From Halomonas organivorans (GTDB lineage Bacteria > Pseudomonadota > Gammaproteobacteria > Pseudomonadales > Halomonadaceae), in NCBI RefSeq assembly GCF_014192055.1, contig NZ_JACHXM010000010.1, forward strand, positions 1 through 64,000: a stretch of DNA of 64,000 nt. The letters run 5' to 3'. Below are positions 7,592-15,476 of the stretch, piece by piece. Position numbers and translations under genes: made by a program. The number at the start of each line of letters is the position of its first letter. Positions within the stretch are counted from its first letter, which is position 1. Below the pieces are notes generated by a model. The model saw nothing but the letters and a program-made list of their open reading frames with translations, was not told where the DNA came from and did not search any database.

Positions 7592-8164
7592 CTACCCAGC
7601 ACACAAATCACGACTCGACCTCCTCGCCAACAACTGGAGTATCAACAGCGCAAACTGCCTGCCGGTCTCTTCATATTCCGGCAGCGGTATGCTGAGCTTT
7701 TCGTGGTCGCTGAGGGCATCGAGCACGGCGTCGGTGACCTTTCTGCGAAACAGGCCGTGCATCACCTGGCCTTTACTATGGATGCGCACGTGGGCCAGCA
7801 CCTCTTTGTCGCGTTCGATACGGTCGGCAATGCCGTTGGCGAAGTGGAGCTCGTCATCGTCGCTGACCTCGGCGCCGTACAGGTCGTTGTAGCGGTAGAT
7901 GATCTCAGCCGGGCGTTGCTTCTCGGGATCGCGGGGCTTGCCTGAGCCCTCCTCGATGACCGGGGTGAGGCCGTAGTCACCCTCGGCCTCCTCGAGGCGC
8001 AGGCGCTTCTCATCACGCTTGGTGAGGCTGTGGTGGAGTAGTTCCAGCTCGCTGACGTACTCACCCTTAAGGATGTAGCCGCCGGCCGTACCGGCCATCC
8101 AGCCGCGGGCGGTCATGTCTTTGTTGATGTCCCGTTGGAGCTGACCTTCCCTGCTGTTCGCCAT
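7592..8164 (-). pseudogene. Remnant of type I restriction subunit HsdR (internal deletion)
   Basis: The reading frame encodes 190 residues, against roughly 1000 for HsdR. The start (GQLQRDINKDMTARGWMAG) resembles the N-terminus of HsdR-type nucleases. From about residue 31 it jumps to a C-terminal-like segment (ELLHHSLTKRDEKRLRLEE, EIIYRYNDLYGAEVSDDDEL). The PD-(D/E)xK nuclease and the helicase motor are missing. The join is in frame, so a short protein could still be made, but it cannot cleave or translocate DNA. No hsdM or hsdS is nearby. It is probably debris of an R-M system once carried by the element. Confidence 0.65.
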
Positions 8165-8264
8165 GTTATGCCCTGCGCCTGGCGTAATTATGCGTAACAG
8201 CCTAGCGCCTTGGGGATGTGAGGAGAAGTCTACTTAAGACGGTACGTCGCAGGGATATTGAGCA

Positions 8265-9185
8265 TTAGCTCCGAAGACGACCCAGCGCCTGCTCCAAGAG
8301 CGCCAGAGACTGACGATGCTTGTCAGCCCCCATCCTCTGGATGTTGGCGAGCTTCCAGCGCACGGCAGGCAGCCGTTCAACGCCGCGCAGTGGAAGCAGC
8401 GACCAGTCAGGCGCCCCTTGCTTGAAGGACATCAGGAAGCGAACGTCCTCCTCGGTCATCAGCTGCCCCAGCCGTGACAGCAACTCATCACGGACGCTCT
8501 CCAACTCCTGCAAAGGAAGGTCAACCCTGGCCATCCCGACAAACTCCTGTTGGTAGACGTCGTCCAACGGCTTCAGCCGCGGGTTGATCACTTCGTTCAA
8601 GGGTCTGGGATGCCCCAGCAGATAGACCAGGAAGCCTTCGAATACGCTTCGATCGAGGCCGCCCTGGTTCAGAAGCAGCTTCACATCGAAAAGGTCCCGG
8701 GGGTGCTGGCGATCCAGCGCGGCGCAGATCTTGCCGCCGTACAGGTCCGGCAGTGACACCACCTGCACCGCAGCAAAGCCGTAATCGTCTTCCACGGCTT
8801 CCACGACATCGCGCTCCTGCGGCGGGTGCAGGGTGCCACGCAGTACCGGCGATACCTCGACCTTCACCTGGCTACGCCCTCGGCGTACCAGGATCCTCAG
8901 CTCGTCTCGGCGATTATCCTGAAGCTCGGCGCGCACGCCTGGCAGTCGGGCGCTGAAGGTCCCTGCCAGTCGCTGCAGCGCCTCGCGACAGCGTCGCAGT
9001 GCCTCGTCACGGGGCTCCAGCGGCAAGTAGGCCAGGTCGATATCGACCGATAGGCGGGGTAATGGCTGCACGAAGAGGTTGATGGCCGTACCGCCCTTCA
9101 GGGCGAAGCACGGCTCGTCATTGAGGAAAGGCAGCAGCGAGACCAACAGCCTGACCTGTTCGTGGTAGCGAGTTTCAATCGGCAT
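8265..9185 (-). CDS. AbiEii-family nucleotidyltransferase toxin
   Basis: This 306-residue protein belongs to the AbiEii/MenT-like nucleotidyltransferase group. The N-terminal GGTAINLF and the DID motif in RLSVDIDLAYL (D48, D50) form the metal and nucleotide site; a second conserved block is KICAALDRQHPRDLFDVK. AbiE toxins are reversible growth inhibitors that transfer nucleotides, in studied cases to tRNA, and form a type IV toxin-antitoxin pair giving abortive phage resistance. The gene overlaps its upstream antitoxin-like partner by 11 bp, the usual antitoxin-first order. Confidence 0.85.
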   Translation of the reverse strand: MPIETRYHEQVRLLVSLLPFLNDEPCFALKGGTAINLFVQPLPRLSVDIDLAYLPLEPRDEALRRCREALQRLAGTFSARLPGVRAELQDNRRDELRILVRRGRSQVKVEVSPVLRGTLHPPQERDVVEAVEDDYGFAAVQVVSLPDLYGGKICAALDRQHPRDLFDVKLLLNQGGLDRSVFEGFLVYLLGHPRPLNEVINPRLKPLDDVYQQEFVGMARVDLPLQELESVRDELLSRLGQLMTEEDVRFLMSFKQGAPDWSLLPLRGVERLPAVRWKLANIQRMGADKHRQSLALLEQALGRLRS

Positions 9186-9951
9186 GCAGGAACGCCTCCG
9201 GCACCGTCACGTGATATTCCCTATCCAGCTTGCCGCCCTGGCAGAGCTGCCGCTTGCCTTTGCCGAGGTCCAGTCGACGTGGTTCCAGGCGAGCGTACCA
9301 GGCATGCCCGGCGTGGCGAGCCAGCACCAGGAAGGCCCGCTTGGTTCTCACCGAACGGCACCCCTCCAGCAATGCCTGCAGCCGACGCGGACGCAGCGTA
9401 TTGAGCCCACCGAAGGTGTCCACCAGCTCACTGTTGAACAGCAGCTCATTCGGCGTCACGGCAATCCACTCCAGGACCGCTCGCTCGGGGGTCGATACCT
9501 GCAAGCTGAAGGCCATGCCATCCGGCTTGTAGTCCGTGAAGCTGCCGGGAAGCTGCACTGGCAGGCCCTTTTCGGAGTGGAGCACCATCCGCCCTGCCCA
9601 CTCGGCATCACTCAACCACCGGGGCAGCCGAGCGGCCTCCTTGCCATACAGGTGCGTTGTGCGCTCCCCCATGGGCAGATAGTGGGCAAAGCCATGCAGT
9701 GCCAGGGCCGTCTGGCCACCCGGCCAAACTGGTGGCATCCCCGAGCCGTCGCTCGCCTGCAGAGCGAAAACAGCGCTCTCCCAGGTAAGAGGCTCCCCCG
9801 CTTGGCAGTAGGCGCCGTGCCCCACGCGTTGCAGCCAGCCACTGCCGGCCAGCTTACGCGCCTGATCCGAGGTGACGCCGTGTGATGCTAGCCAGGCGGT
9901 CGTCACGACGGCGCCATATGGTATCTTGTGCAGCAACTGGTTTATTTTCAC
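9175..9951 (-). CDS. AbiEi-family antitoxin and autorepressor
   Basis: The 258-residue protein has an N-terminal winged-helix segment (VVTTAWLASHGVTSDQARKL, then AGSGWLQRVGHGAY) followed by the AbiEi domain (GGQTALALHGFAHYLP). AbiEi proteins block the partner toxin without a stable complex and repress their own promoter by binding inverted repeats. It probably starts at a GTG inside the palindrome TTTTCACGTGAAAA, and a second inverted repeat lies about 40 bp upstream, consistent with autoregulation. No strong ribosome site is visible, so the start is less certain than the family. Confidence 0.82.
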   Translation of the reverse strand: MKINQLLHKIPYGAVVTTAWLASHGVTSDQARKLAGSGWLQRVGHGAYCQAGEPLTWESAVFALQASDGSGMPPVWPGGQTALALHGFAHYLPMGERTTHLYGKEAARLPRWLSDAEWAGRMVLHSEKGLPVQLPGSFTDYKPDGMAFSLQVSTPERAVLEWIAVTPNELLFNSELVDTFGGLNTLRPRRLQALLEGCRSVRTKRAFLVLARHAGHAWYARLEPRRLDLGKGKRQLCQGGKLDREYHVTVPEAFLHAD

Positions 9952-10044
9952 GTGAAAAAGCGGCCTTAAATTCCGTCTTCAGAAGGAAGAATAAACCGCG
10001 CAGGTTTATCTTCAAGCACAAAATCGCCATTCAAGGCCGCTTTT
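9945..10044 (-). promoter_or_regulatory. Operator region of the AbiE-type pair: nested inverted repeats
   Basis: Three structures are nested here. TTTTCACGTGAAAA (9945-9958) covers the GTG start. GAAGAATAAACC and GGTTTATCTTC form an inverted repeat at 9986-10013. AAAAGCGGCCTT (9956-9967) pairs perfectly with AAGGCCGCTTTT (10033-10044), enclosing it. The middle repeat is the best candidate for the antitoxin operator. The outer one could fold as an mRNA stem-loop in the leader. Confidence 0.55.
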
Positions 10045-10172
10045 AGCGCAGAATTTAAACCGAAAGCTGAGTCTCCGGCCCTGCTTGAGCCCAAATTTAG
10101 CCGGAGGAAGCTTGAGGGACGAGGCCAGGCTGAGAAGGCTGCTGCAGGGGGACAAAGCGGCCACACATCACG

Positions 10173-10529
10173 TCAATCCTGATAGTGCGTGTACTTTTTC
10201 GCACTTCCCTTCACTTGGTCGGCGGGATACTTCTCCGCGTTCTTCTCCATCTTCTCCTGGCATGCAGCTTCGATATCCACGTCCAGCTTGCCCGCCAGCC
10301 GAATCAGATAGAGCTGCACATCGGCAATTTCGTCGCGCACGGCGGCCAGTTGCTGCTCATCCAGCTCCGTGGACTGCGCCTCGGTCAGCCACTGAAAGCA
10401 CTCCTGCAGCTCAGCTGCCTCCACCGTTAGCGCCATGGCCAGGTTCTTGGGCGAGTGGAACTGGTCCCAGTCGCGCTCGGTGGCGAACTGGTCCATGGCG
10501 TCACGGAGCTGCTTGAACGGGTCTGACAT
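10173..10529 (-). CDS. MazG-like nucleotide pyrophosphohydrolase
   Basis: The 118-residue all-alpha NTP pyrophosphohydrolase is of the short MazG/dCTPase type. The metal-binding glutamates are in VEAAELQECFQW (E40, E43) and the second pair in RDEIADVQLYL (E67, D70). Such enzymes hydrolyse (d)NTPs to the monophosphate and pyrophosphate. It follows the nuclease-helicase-peptidase gene by 107 bp on the same strand, so a joint role in nucleotide depletion or stress is plausible but unproven. Confidence 0.85.
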   Translation of the reverse strand: MSDPFKQLRDAMDQFATERDWDQFHSPKNLAMALTVEAAELQECFQWLTEAQSTELDEQQLAAVRDEIADVQLYLIRLAGKLDVDIEAACQEKMEKNAEKYPADQVKGSAKKYTHYQD

Positions 10530-10636
10530 GTGTCACTCACCTGGTTCTGCAAAATCGAATAGCAGTGAGCATGCCTGCTCTGCCGCTCGCTATCCAGCCG
10601 GCATCGGCATAGACGACCATCCGGCCGCCCACTCGC

Positions 10637-13027
10637 TCACAGCACGGAGAGGAATTCGCCGATGACCTTCAGGTCCTCAAGCTCATCCTCGAGCACTATG
10701 TCCTTGTAGCCGAAGGCGTTGGTCTGTGGCTTCAGTACGATACGCTGGTTCACGAACTCGCCGTACTCCTCGATCTTCTCGCTCTGGTACAGCTTTACCG
10801 TGAAGCTGCCACCGTGGTCCGGGTCCTCGATGGCGCGATGCTGCACCACGACGACCTTGCCTTGCCGTGTGCCGCCAGGGTTCGCGCGGAACAGGCACCA
10901 GGCGCCATTGGGAATGCGCCGATTCATCGATTCCCCCACCACCCGGCTGACGAACAGGTCGGGGCTTATACGCACATGATCCGGTAGCTCGACCCAGTGC
11001 TCGGTGTCGGCTATCTGCATCTCGCTGAACTCACCGGCAGCGATGCTCAGGTCGTAGACGGGTACATGGCGCTCGAACGGCACCGCCTCATCACGCGTCA
11101 CGATGGGAAGATGCAAGCCATCCAGCGTCTCGGCATTCTCGGGCGCGTCCAGCCGCTCAGCCGCTGCTTGAGAGCGGGCATAGGCCGCGAAGTACTCGCG
11201 GGTCTCGGGGTCCGTGGCATAGACGTAACAGCCCTTCTGGCCCCGTGTCATCAGCGTGCGATAGGTGTTCTTGATGATCTGGTCTGCCAGGGCACGGGCA
11301 TGCTCGGGCTGCTCCTTGAGCATCTTCTTGTAGCCATGAACCGAGCGGTCCTGCCCCGCCCGCTTGCCCGCGTCTGTCACCACGCGACCGTCACGAATCA
11401 CGAAGTCGTCTCCGATGATGACACCGACGTAGTCGAACTCCAGCCCCTGGCAGGTGTGGATGCAGCCGATCTGCTCTGCTGATCCATCGGCGATCGCCCA
11501 AAGCATGCCGTCGTCATCGAGGTTCCACTGGGCCGCGAAGCCATGTTCGGGAAACACGATGTCCATGGCCTGCTTGTCCTTCTTGCTGGCCCAGGGCCAG
11601 CAGTAGCCCGCCACCATGCGGGCCTTGTTGGCCTTGCGGTTCTTTTCGAGAATCGCAAGGCGCATGGCACTCGGGTCATCGAACACCTGGAAGTCGTAGT
11701 CGATGTCCTTCAGGTCAGTGTTGGCCGTGGTGCGAATCTGAAGGGCATGATCGAGCCAGGCCAGATAGCCATCCGAGCCGTTGCAGCGAAACTGCGACGC
11801 CAGCTCAAGTTCGTGGACATCGGCGCCGCACTCGGCCGCCCGCCGCCGGATCTCCTCGACCGTGCCCACGTCCTTCAGCGTCACACGCTGCGCCTCATCG
11901 ATGAAGAAGATCGAAAAGCGTGACGCGGCGATCACTTCCTTGATCTGGCTCTCTCCCAGGTTCTGATACATGCCGGACTTTTCGTTCAGCCGGTGCGCTT
12001 CATCGACGATCAGCGCATGGAAGGTATCCGGCTCGGCGTTGACGTAGCTGCCCGAGCCCTTGAACAGGTTGTCGATGTGCGTCTTCTTGCGCGTGCCGGT
12101 CAGCTTCTTCTTGAAGACCTCACGAGGGGCCGAGTTGCGCGAGACGTACTGGGTCATCATCTCGCGCTTCGTCAGCTCCACCAGCAGGTTGATGGCCACC
12201 ACCGACTTGCCGGTACCCGGCCCGCCCTTGACGATCAGGCACTGCTTGTTGCCGCTGCCTGCGCGGTGCGCAAGATCGATGGCGGTTTCATAGACCAGCT
12301 TCTGGTCGTCGATCATCAGGAACTCGGCGTTGCCCTGCATCATCGAGGCCAGGGCATCTGCCAGGTTCTTGCTCGGCTTGATCACACCGTGCTCGATGCG
12401 ATACATGATGTCGTTGCTGTCGCCGTACTTGATGTGCTGGCTCAGAAACTCCGAGAGCTTCAAGGCATCCTGCGAGATGAAGACCGGGGCACGGCGCGTG
12501 TGGTGCTCGTAGAAGGGATCATTGATGGCGTTCCCCTGCTTCATGTTGTGCAGGTAGGCACAGGGCACCAGGCGGATCGACTCGGAGCGTACTGTCTCGT
12601 TGTAGTCCTCGATCAGCGCGCCATAGGACCACGCCTGATACGACGGATGGTTGGTCTCGCGTACGCCGCCGCCCAGCTGAGTGCGAACGATGGCGTCCTT
12701 CTTCGTCACCTCGACGGACTGCCACTGTTTCAGTTCCACGATGACCGCCGCATCGTCCCGCTGGTGGTTCTTGCCGGTCAGGATGAAGTCCACGCGGCGA
12801 TTGGTCAGCGGGATGTTGTACTCGATGGCCACTCCCGCCGATGCGGGAATGCCCTCGTCGAGCAGAACGCTCATCATGAAGCGCAGGGAGTTCTCCCAGG
12901 ACGTCACCTCACTGCGCGGCGAGTTGCGGTTCAGTCTGCGAGCCACCTCGTTCTCGATGGCGTCGGTGATGAGGTTGGCTCGCACATCGTCGATGAATTG
13001 CTGCTTGGTGGCGTTGTAGACCAGCAT
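10637..13027 (-). CDS. Nuclease-helicase (DUF2075) fused to an S24 LexA-like peptidase
   Basis: The 796-residue protein has three parts. Residues 40-240 carry a PD-(D/E)xK-like core: RRVDFILTG (D80) and VIVELKQW (E98, K100). Residues 260-640 are a P-loop SF1-type motor with GGPGTGKS (268-275), Walker B LIVDEAHR, a second FFIDEAQRV, and YRTLMTRGQKGCYVYATD as motif VI. The last 120 residues are an S24 (LexA/UmuD) peptidase domain with Ser700 in GESMNRRI and Lys745 in FTVKLYQ. The S24 dyad suggests self-cleavage, perhaps on DNA damage or infection. DUF2075 proteins recur in defence islands; the biochemical role is not known to me. Confidence 0.8.
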   Translation of the reverse strand: MLVYNATKQQFIDDVRANLITDAIENEVARRLNRNSPRSEVTSWENSLRFMMSVLLDEGIPASAGVAIEYNIPLTNRRVDFILTGKNHQRDDAAVIVELKQWQSVEVTKKDAIVRTQLGGGVRETNHPSYQAWSYGALIEDYNETVRSESIRLVPCAYLHNMKQGNAINDPFYEHHTRRAPVFISQDALKLSEFLSQHIKYGDSNDIMYRIEHGVIKPSKNLADALASMMQGNAEFLMIDDQKLVYETAIDLAHRAGSGNKQCLIVKGGPGTGKSVVAINLLVELTKREMMTQYVSRNSAPREVFKKKLTGTRKKTHIDNLFKGSGSYVNAEPDTFHALIVDEAHRLNEKSGMYQNLGESQIKEVIAASRFSIFFIDEAQRVTLKDVGTVEEIRRRAAECGADVHELELASQFRCNGSDGYLAWLDHALQIRTTANTDLKDIDYDFQVFDDPSAMRLAILEKNRKANKARMVAGYCWPWASKKDKQAMDIVFPEHGFAAQWNLDDDGMLWAIADGSAEQIGCIHTCQGLEFDYVGVIIGDDFVIRDGRVVTDAGKRAGQDRSVHGYKKMLKEQPEHARALADQIIKNTYRTLMTRGQKGCYVYATDPETREYFAAYARSQAAAERLDAPENAETLDGLHLPIVTRDEAVPFERHVPVYDLSIAAGEFSEMQIADTEHWVELPDHVRISPDLFVSRVVGESMNRRIPNGAWCLFRANPGGTRQGKVVVVQHRAIEDPDHGGSFTVKLYQSEKIEEYGEFVNQRIVLKPQTNAFGYKDIVLEDELEDLKVIGEFLSVL

Positions 13028-13178
13028 ACCCTCAAAAGTTCCCTTTTCGATCAGTTAGTTATAGGTTTCTCGCCTGAATGCATTTGACAATTATGCACGC
13101 TAGCGGCTGCAACAGCACAGATCAGAACTAAAAGACTGAGAGAGTTTGGGTCTGTGCATACGGGCTTCGGTTCCCAGC

Positions 13179-13379
13179 CTAACTATCTGTTTTTCGCCGT
13201 TTCAGCTCAGCCCGCGCCCAAGCAGATGCTTCGGCCATGTCCCGCCGCAGTTCATCCAGTTCTTCGGAAGTCAGCCACCGAACCGCCGGCTCCCCGCTTT
13301 CTGGGTGCGCCTCGCCGACCTGCTCGACGGTCTTGCCTTCCAGCTCTTTACGCTGTTGTCGGCGTGATTGTTCGCCCAT
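13179..13379 (-). CDS. Small hypothetical charged protein
   Basis: The gene encodes 66 residues. The ATG at 13379 follows an AGGAGGGG ribosome site, which decides it over longer starts. The protein is rich in Glu, Arg and Gln with a predicted amphipathic C-terminal helix (LTSEELDELRRDMAEASAW). I do not recognise the family. It lies about 150 bp upstream of the nuclease-helicase gene on the same strand and downstream of the trb genes, at the border between backbone and defence cargo. A small helical regulator is possible but not shown. Confidence 0.5.
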   Translation of the reverse strand: MGEQSRRQQRKELEGKTVEQVGEAHPESGEPAVRWLTSEELDELRRDMAEASAWARAELKRRKTDS

Positions 13380-13572
13380 GTTCCCCTCCTTGCGGAAAGG
13401 CGGCCATTGGCCGCCTGAGCTATCGCTGGTCAATGACTCCCATAATGTCAGAAGCCAGTATCGGAAAATCCCGCCGCCTCTGAAAACGGGGTTCTTCCGG
13501 TTCCAGTTCCTACATCGTTGCTAGTATGCGTGCTGCGTGGTGCCTCCTCTCGGCCTGAGTGGGCCGGTCGGT

Positions 13573-13713
13573 TCACAAACGCGGTAATCTCTGCCTCAGC
13601 GTTCCTCTCCCCCTCGGCCGATACTCGACAGCAGGTACGAAAGCGGCTTCTGTGTAGGCCTCCCGCCTTTCGTCGAGCATAGCCAGGGCTACCATAAAAT
13701 GGCGTTGTTTCAT
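13573..13713 (-). CDS. Possible 46-residue protein after trbL, perhaps frameshifted
   Basis: An ATG at 13713 stands behind AAGGAG, overlapping the trbL stop, and opens a 46-codon frame starting MKQRHFMVALAMLDERREAY. The frame ends at 13573. In another frame the same DNA continues to about 13448 and reads RNAEAEITAFVNRPAH, which resembles the trbL C-terminus (RNDEIASFVNRGQQ). The locus may therefore be a longer gene broken by a frameshift, or a partial copy of the trbL tail. The strong ribosome site supports translation; nothing supports a function. Confidence 0.4.
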   Translation of the reverse strand: MKQRHFMVALAMLDERREAYTEAAFVPAVEYRPRGRGTLRQRLPRL

Positions 13714-13725
13714 CGTGGGCTCTCC

Positions 13726-15222
13726 TTAGATGTCCTGCTGGCCACGGTTCACAAAGCTAGCTATCTCGTCATTACGATCCTGCTGACGTTCACTACCACC
13801 CAAGCTGTCGCTGTCGAACGAGGGAACAGAATCATCCGCTTCCGCGACCTTACTATCCCCTTCCGGCTTCATGCTCGCGCGGATGGATGACGCCATGCGG
13901 CCACCAGCGGTTTGATCAACCTTGCCCTGGAACTTCCCAGCCACCTTCGACCCAACCCCTTTAGCTAGCTCGCCAGCCGTTCCAGCTCCCAAGGATGCTG
14001 CTCGCTTGAATCCGCTACCGCCACCAGATCGGGAGCCAGAACCAGCGAAACCAGCCGCCTGCGCAAATGGGGTGTCACCGGTGCCAGCTTCATCTCCGGT
14101 GGAGCTGCTGCCACTCCCACCACCGCTGCTGTCACCTCCAGTGCCAAAGCTCGGCATGTCAGCTCCAGACCCCGACATATTGGACTGGGCCTTCTCGAAG
14201 GCAGCCTTGATGGCTGACCCGCCACCTACTGCATTCGCCGCACCGCCCAACATCGCTCCCCCAGCCATCTTGCCCGCCGAGAGGGCCATACCTGCCGCTG
14301 TCATGGCTGCTCCTACCGCAGCACCAGCACCGAATGACCCGATGCCCATTGCTCCCACACTGCCACCCGACACCAGACCGGAAATCATCGGTGGAATCTT
14401 GTTAACCAGAAATAGCAGGATCACCGAAACGACCAGCATCACGACCAACTCCTGAGACGCCATGTTCTCGCTCATCTGCGAGTAGTAGTGAGTAATAAAC
14501 TCCCTACCGATGGCGACCAAGAGCACCATTGCCATCAACTGAGCCGCTATGCCGAGAATGGCCTTGTAATAGTTGATCGCCATGTCAGATGTCCAACGGG
14601 AGCCGCCAAACCCCAGGAAAAACACTCCCGCATAAAGCAGTATCCAACTGGCGGCTAGCAGCAGAAGCAGGTTGACGGAGATAATCGCCAACACCAGCAA
14701 TACAGCCAAGGCCATACCTTCCATCACCAACGCAGTAGCAAACTGTTTCCAGCTCAACTCTGACGTAGCCTTCACCGTCTTGTCGTACAGCTCAAAACCG
14801 ATATCAAGGATGCTGGATGGCCCCAAGTTGCCGTTGGAAAGACCACCGGCTTGTGCTCCAAGGATTTGCAATGACTGCACAATAGTTCCCGCGATGTTCA
14901 TGCCCTGAGTCGCGTTCGTCAGCAACCACCAGAAAAATCCTGTAAAGATGGTGAAACGAACAAGCTCGGCAAAGAACTCACCAATGTCGGCCTTGCGCAG
15001 CGCCATCATGCCGAACGTCCAGACCATCGAGATCACTACCAGGGCCCAGAACAACCGGCTGGCAGCCGCTTCGATGGCAGGCCCCCACGTTGATGCCGCA
15101 GAGTGAAAGCGATCCAACACATCATCCATGATGTTGCTGCTGGATAGCTCCTGAGCCATTGCGGTATCGGACAACATGACGACGGCCATCACGCCCAAAC
15201 CACCAAAAACGAATCGTTTCAT
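13726..15222 (-). CDS. trbL: TrbL, VirB6-like inner-membrane protein
   Basis: The 498-residue protein starts at the ATG at 15222 behind GGGAGGG. It has a signal-like N-terminus (MKRFVFGGLGVMAVVML, then cleavage near AMA-QE), five or six hydrophobic segments between about residues 40 and 290, and a long Gly/Ser/Ala-rich tail, the layout of TrbL in the IncP mating-pair apparatus. TrbL corresponds to VirB6, which forms part of the inner-membrane channel. It follows the trbK-like gene by 13 bp, keeping the J-K-L order of IncP plasmids. Confidence 0.87.
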   Translation of the reverse strand: MKRFVFGGLGVMAVVMLSDTAMAQELSSSNIMDDVLDRFHSAASTWGPAIEAAASRLFWALVVISMVWTFGMMALRKADIGEFFAELVRFTIFTGFFWWLLTNATQGMNIAGTIVQSLQILGAQAGGLSNGNLGPSSILDIGFELYDKTVKATSELSWKQFATALVMEGMALAVLLVLAIISVNLLLLLAASWILLYAGVFFLGFGGSRWTSDMAINYYKAILGIAAQLMAMVLLVAIGREFITHYYSQMSENMASQELVVMLVVSVILLFLVNKIPPMISGLVSGGSVGAMGIGSFGAGAAVGAAMTAAGMALSAGKMAGGAMLGGAANAVGGGSAIKAAFEKAQSNMSGSGADMPSFGTGGDSSGGGSGSSSTGDEAGTGDTPFAQAAGFAGSGSRSGGGSGFKRAASLGAGTAGELAKGVGSKVAGKFQGKVDQTAGGRMASSIRASMKPEGDSKVAEADDSVPSFDSDSLGGSERQQDRNDEIASFVNRGQQDI

Positions 15223-15235
15223 ACGACGCCCTCCC

Positions 15236-15466
15236 TCAATACCTGTCGGGGGAGCTGGGTTCGAACTCCCATTCCCGCATGCGTTGGGCCTTCTCGAACG
15301 ACCGACAGGCTTCGGCAAAGGCTTTTCGGCTCGATTCTCGGCTCAGCTCGCTGATGGTCTGCTGAAACGCAACTGGCGCGCACGTGATCGCACTCGCCTC
15401 TGGTACCGTTTCCTGCTCACAACCTACCAAGGCAACAGCTGCAACAAGTGGGATGATCTTCTTCAT
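15236..15466 (-). CDS. trbK: TrbK-like lipoprotein, candidate entry-exclusion factor
   Basis: This is a 76-residue lipoprotein. The signal MKKIIPLVAAVALVGCEQ ends in a lipobox with Cys16. The ATG at 15466 has AGGAGGC upstream. In RK2 the small lipoprotein TrbK, encoded between trbJ and trbL, blocks entry of related plasmids; position and lipobox suggest the same here, though sequence identity to TrbK is not evident. Its C-terminus (MREWEFEPSSPDRY) closely resembles that of the neighbouring TrbJ (MRTWNYQPSAADRY), which is unusual and suggests a shared binding surface or a duplicated exon-like tail. Confidence 0.65.
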   Translation of the reverse strand: MKKIIPLVAAVALVGCEQETVPEASAITCAPVAFQQTISELSRESSRKAFAEACRSFEKAQRMREWEFEPSSPDRY

Positions 15467-15476
15467 CGCAGCCTCC

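Noticed and set aside
7384..7611. A 75-codon frame between the IS91-like palindrome and the HsdR remnant
   Set aside because: It overlaps the remnant's end, has no ribosome site and resembles nothing. It is probably scar DNA.
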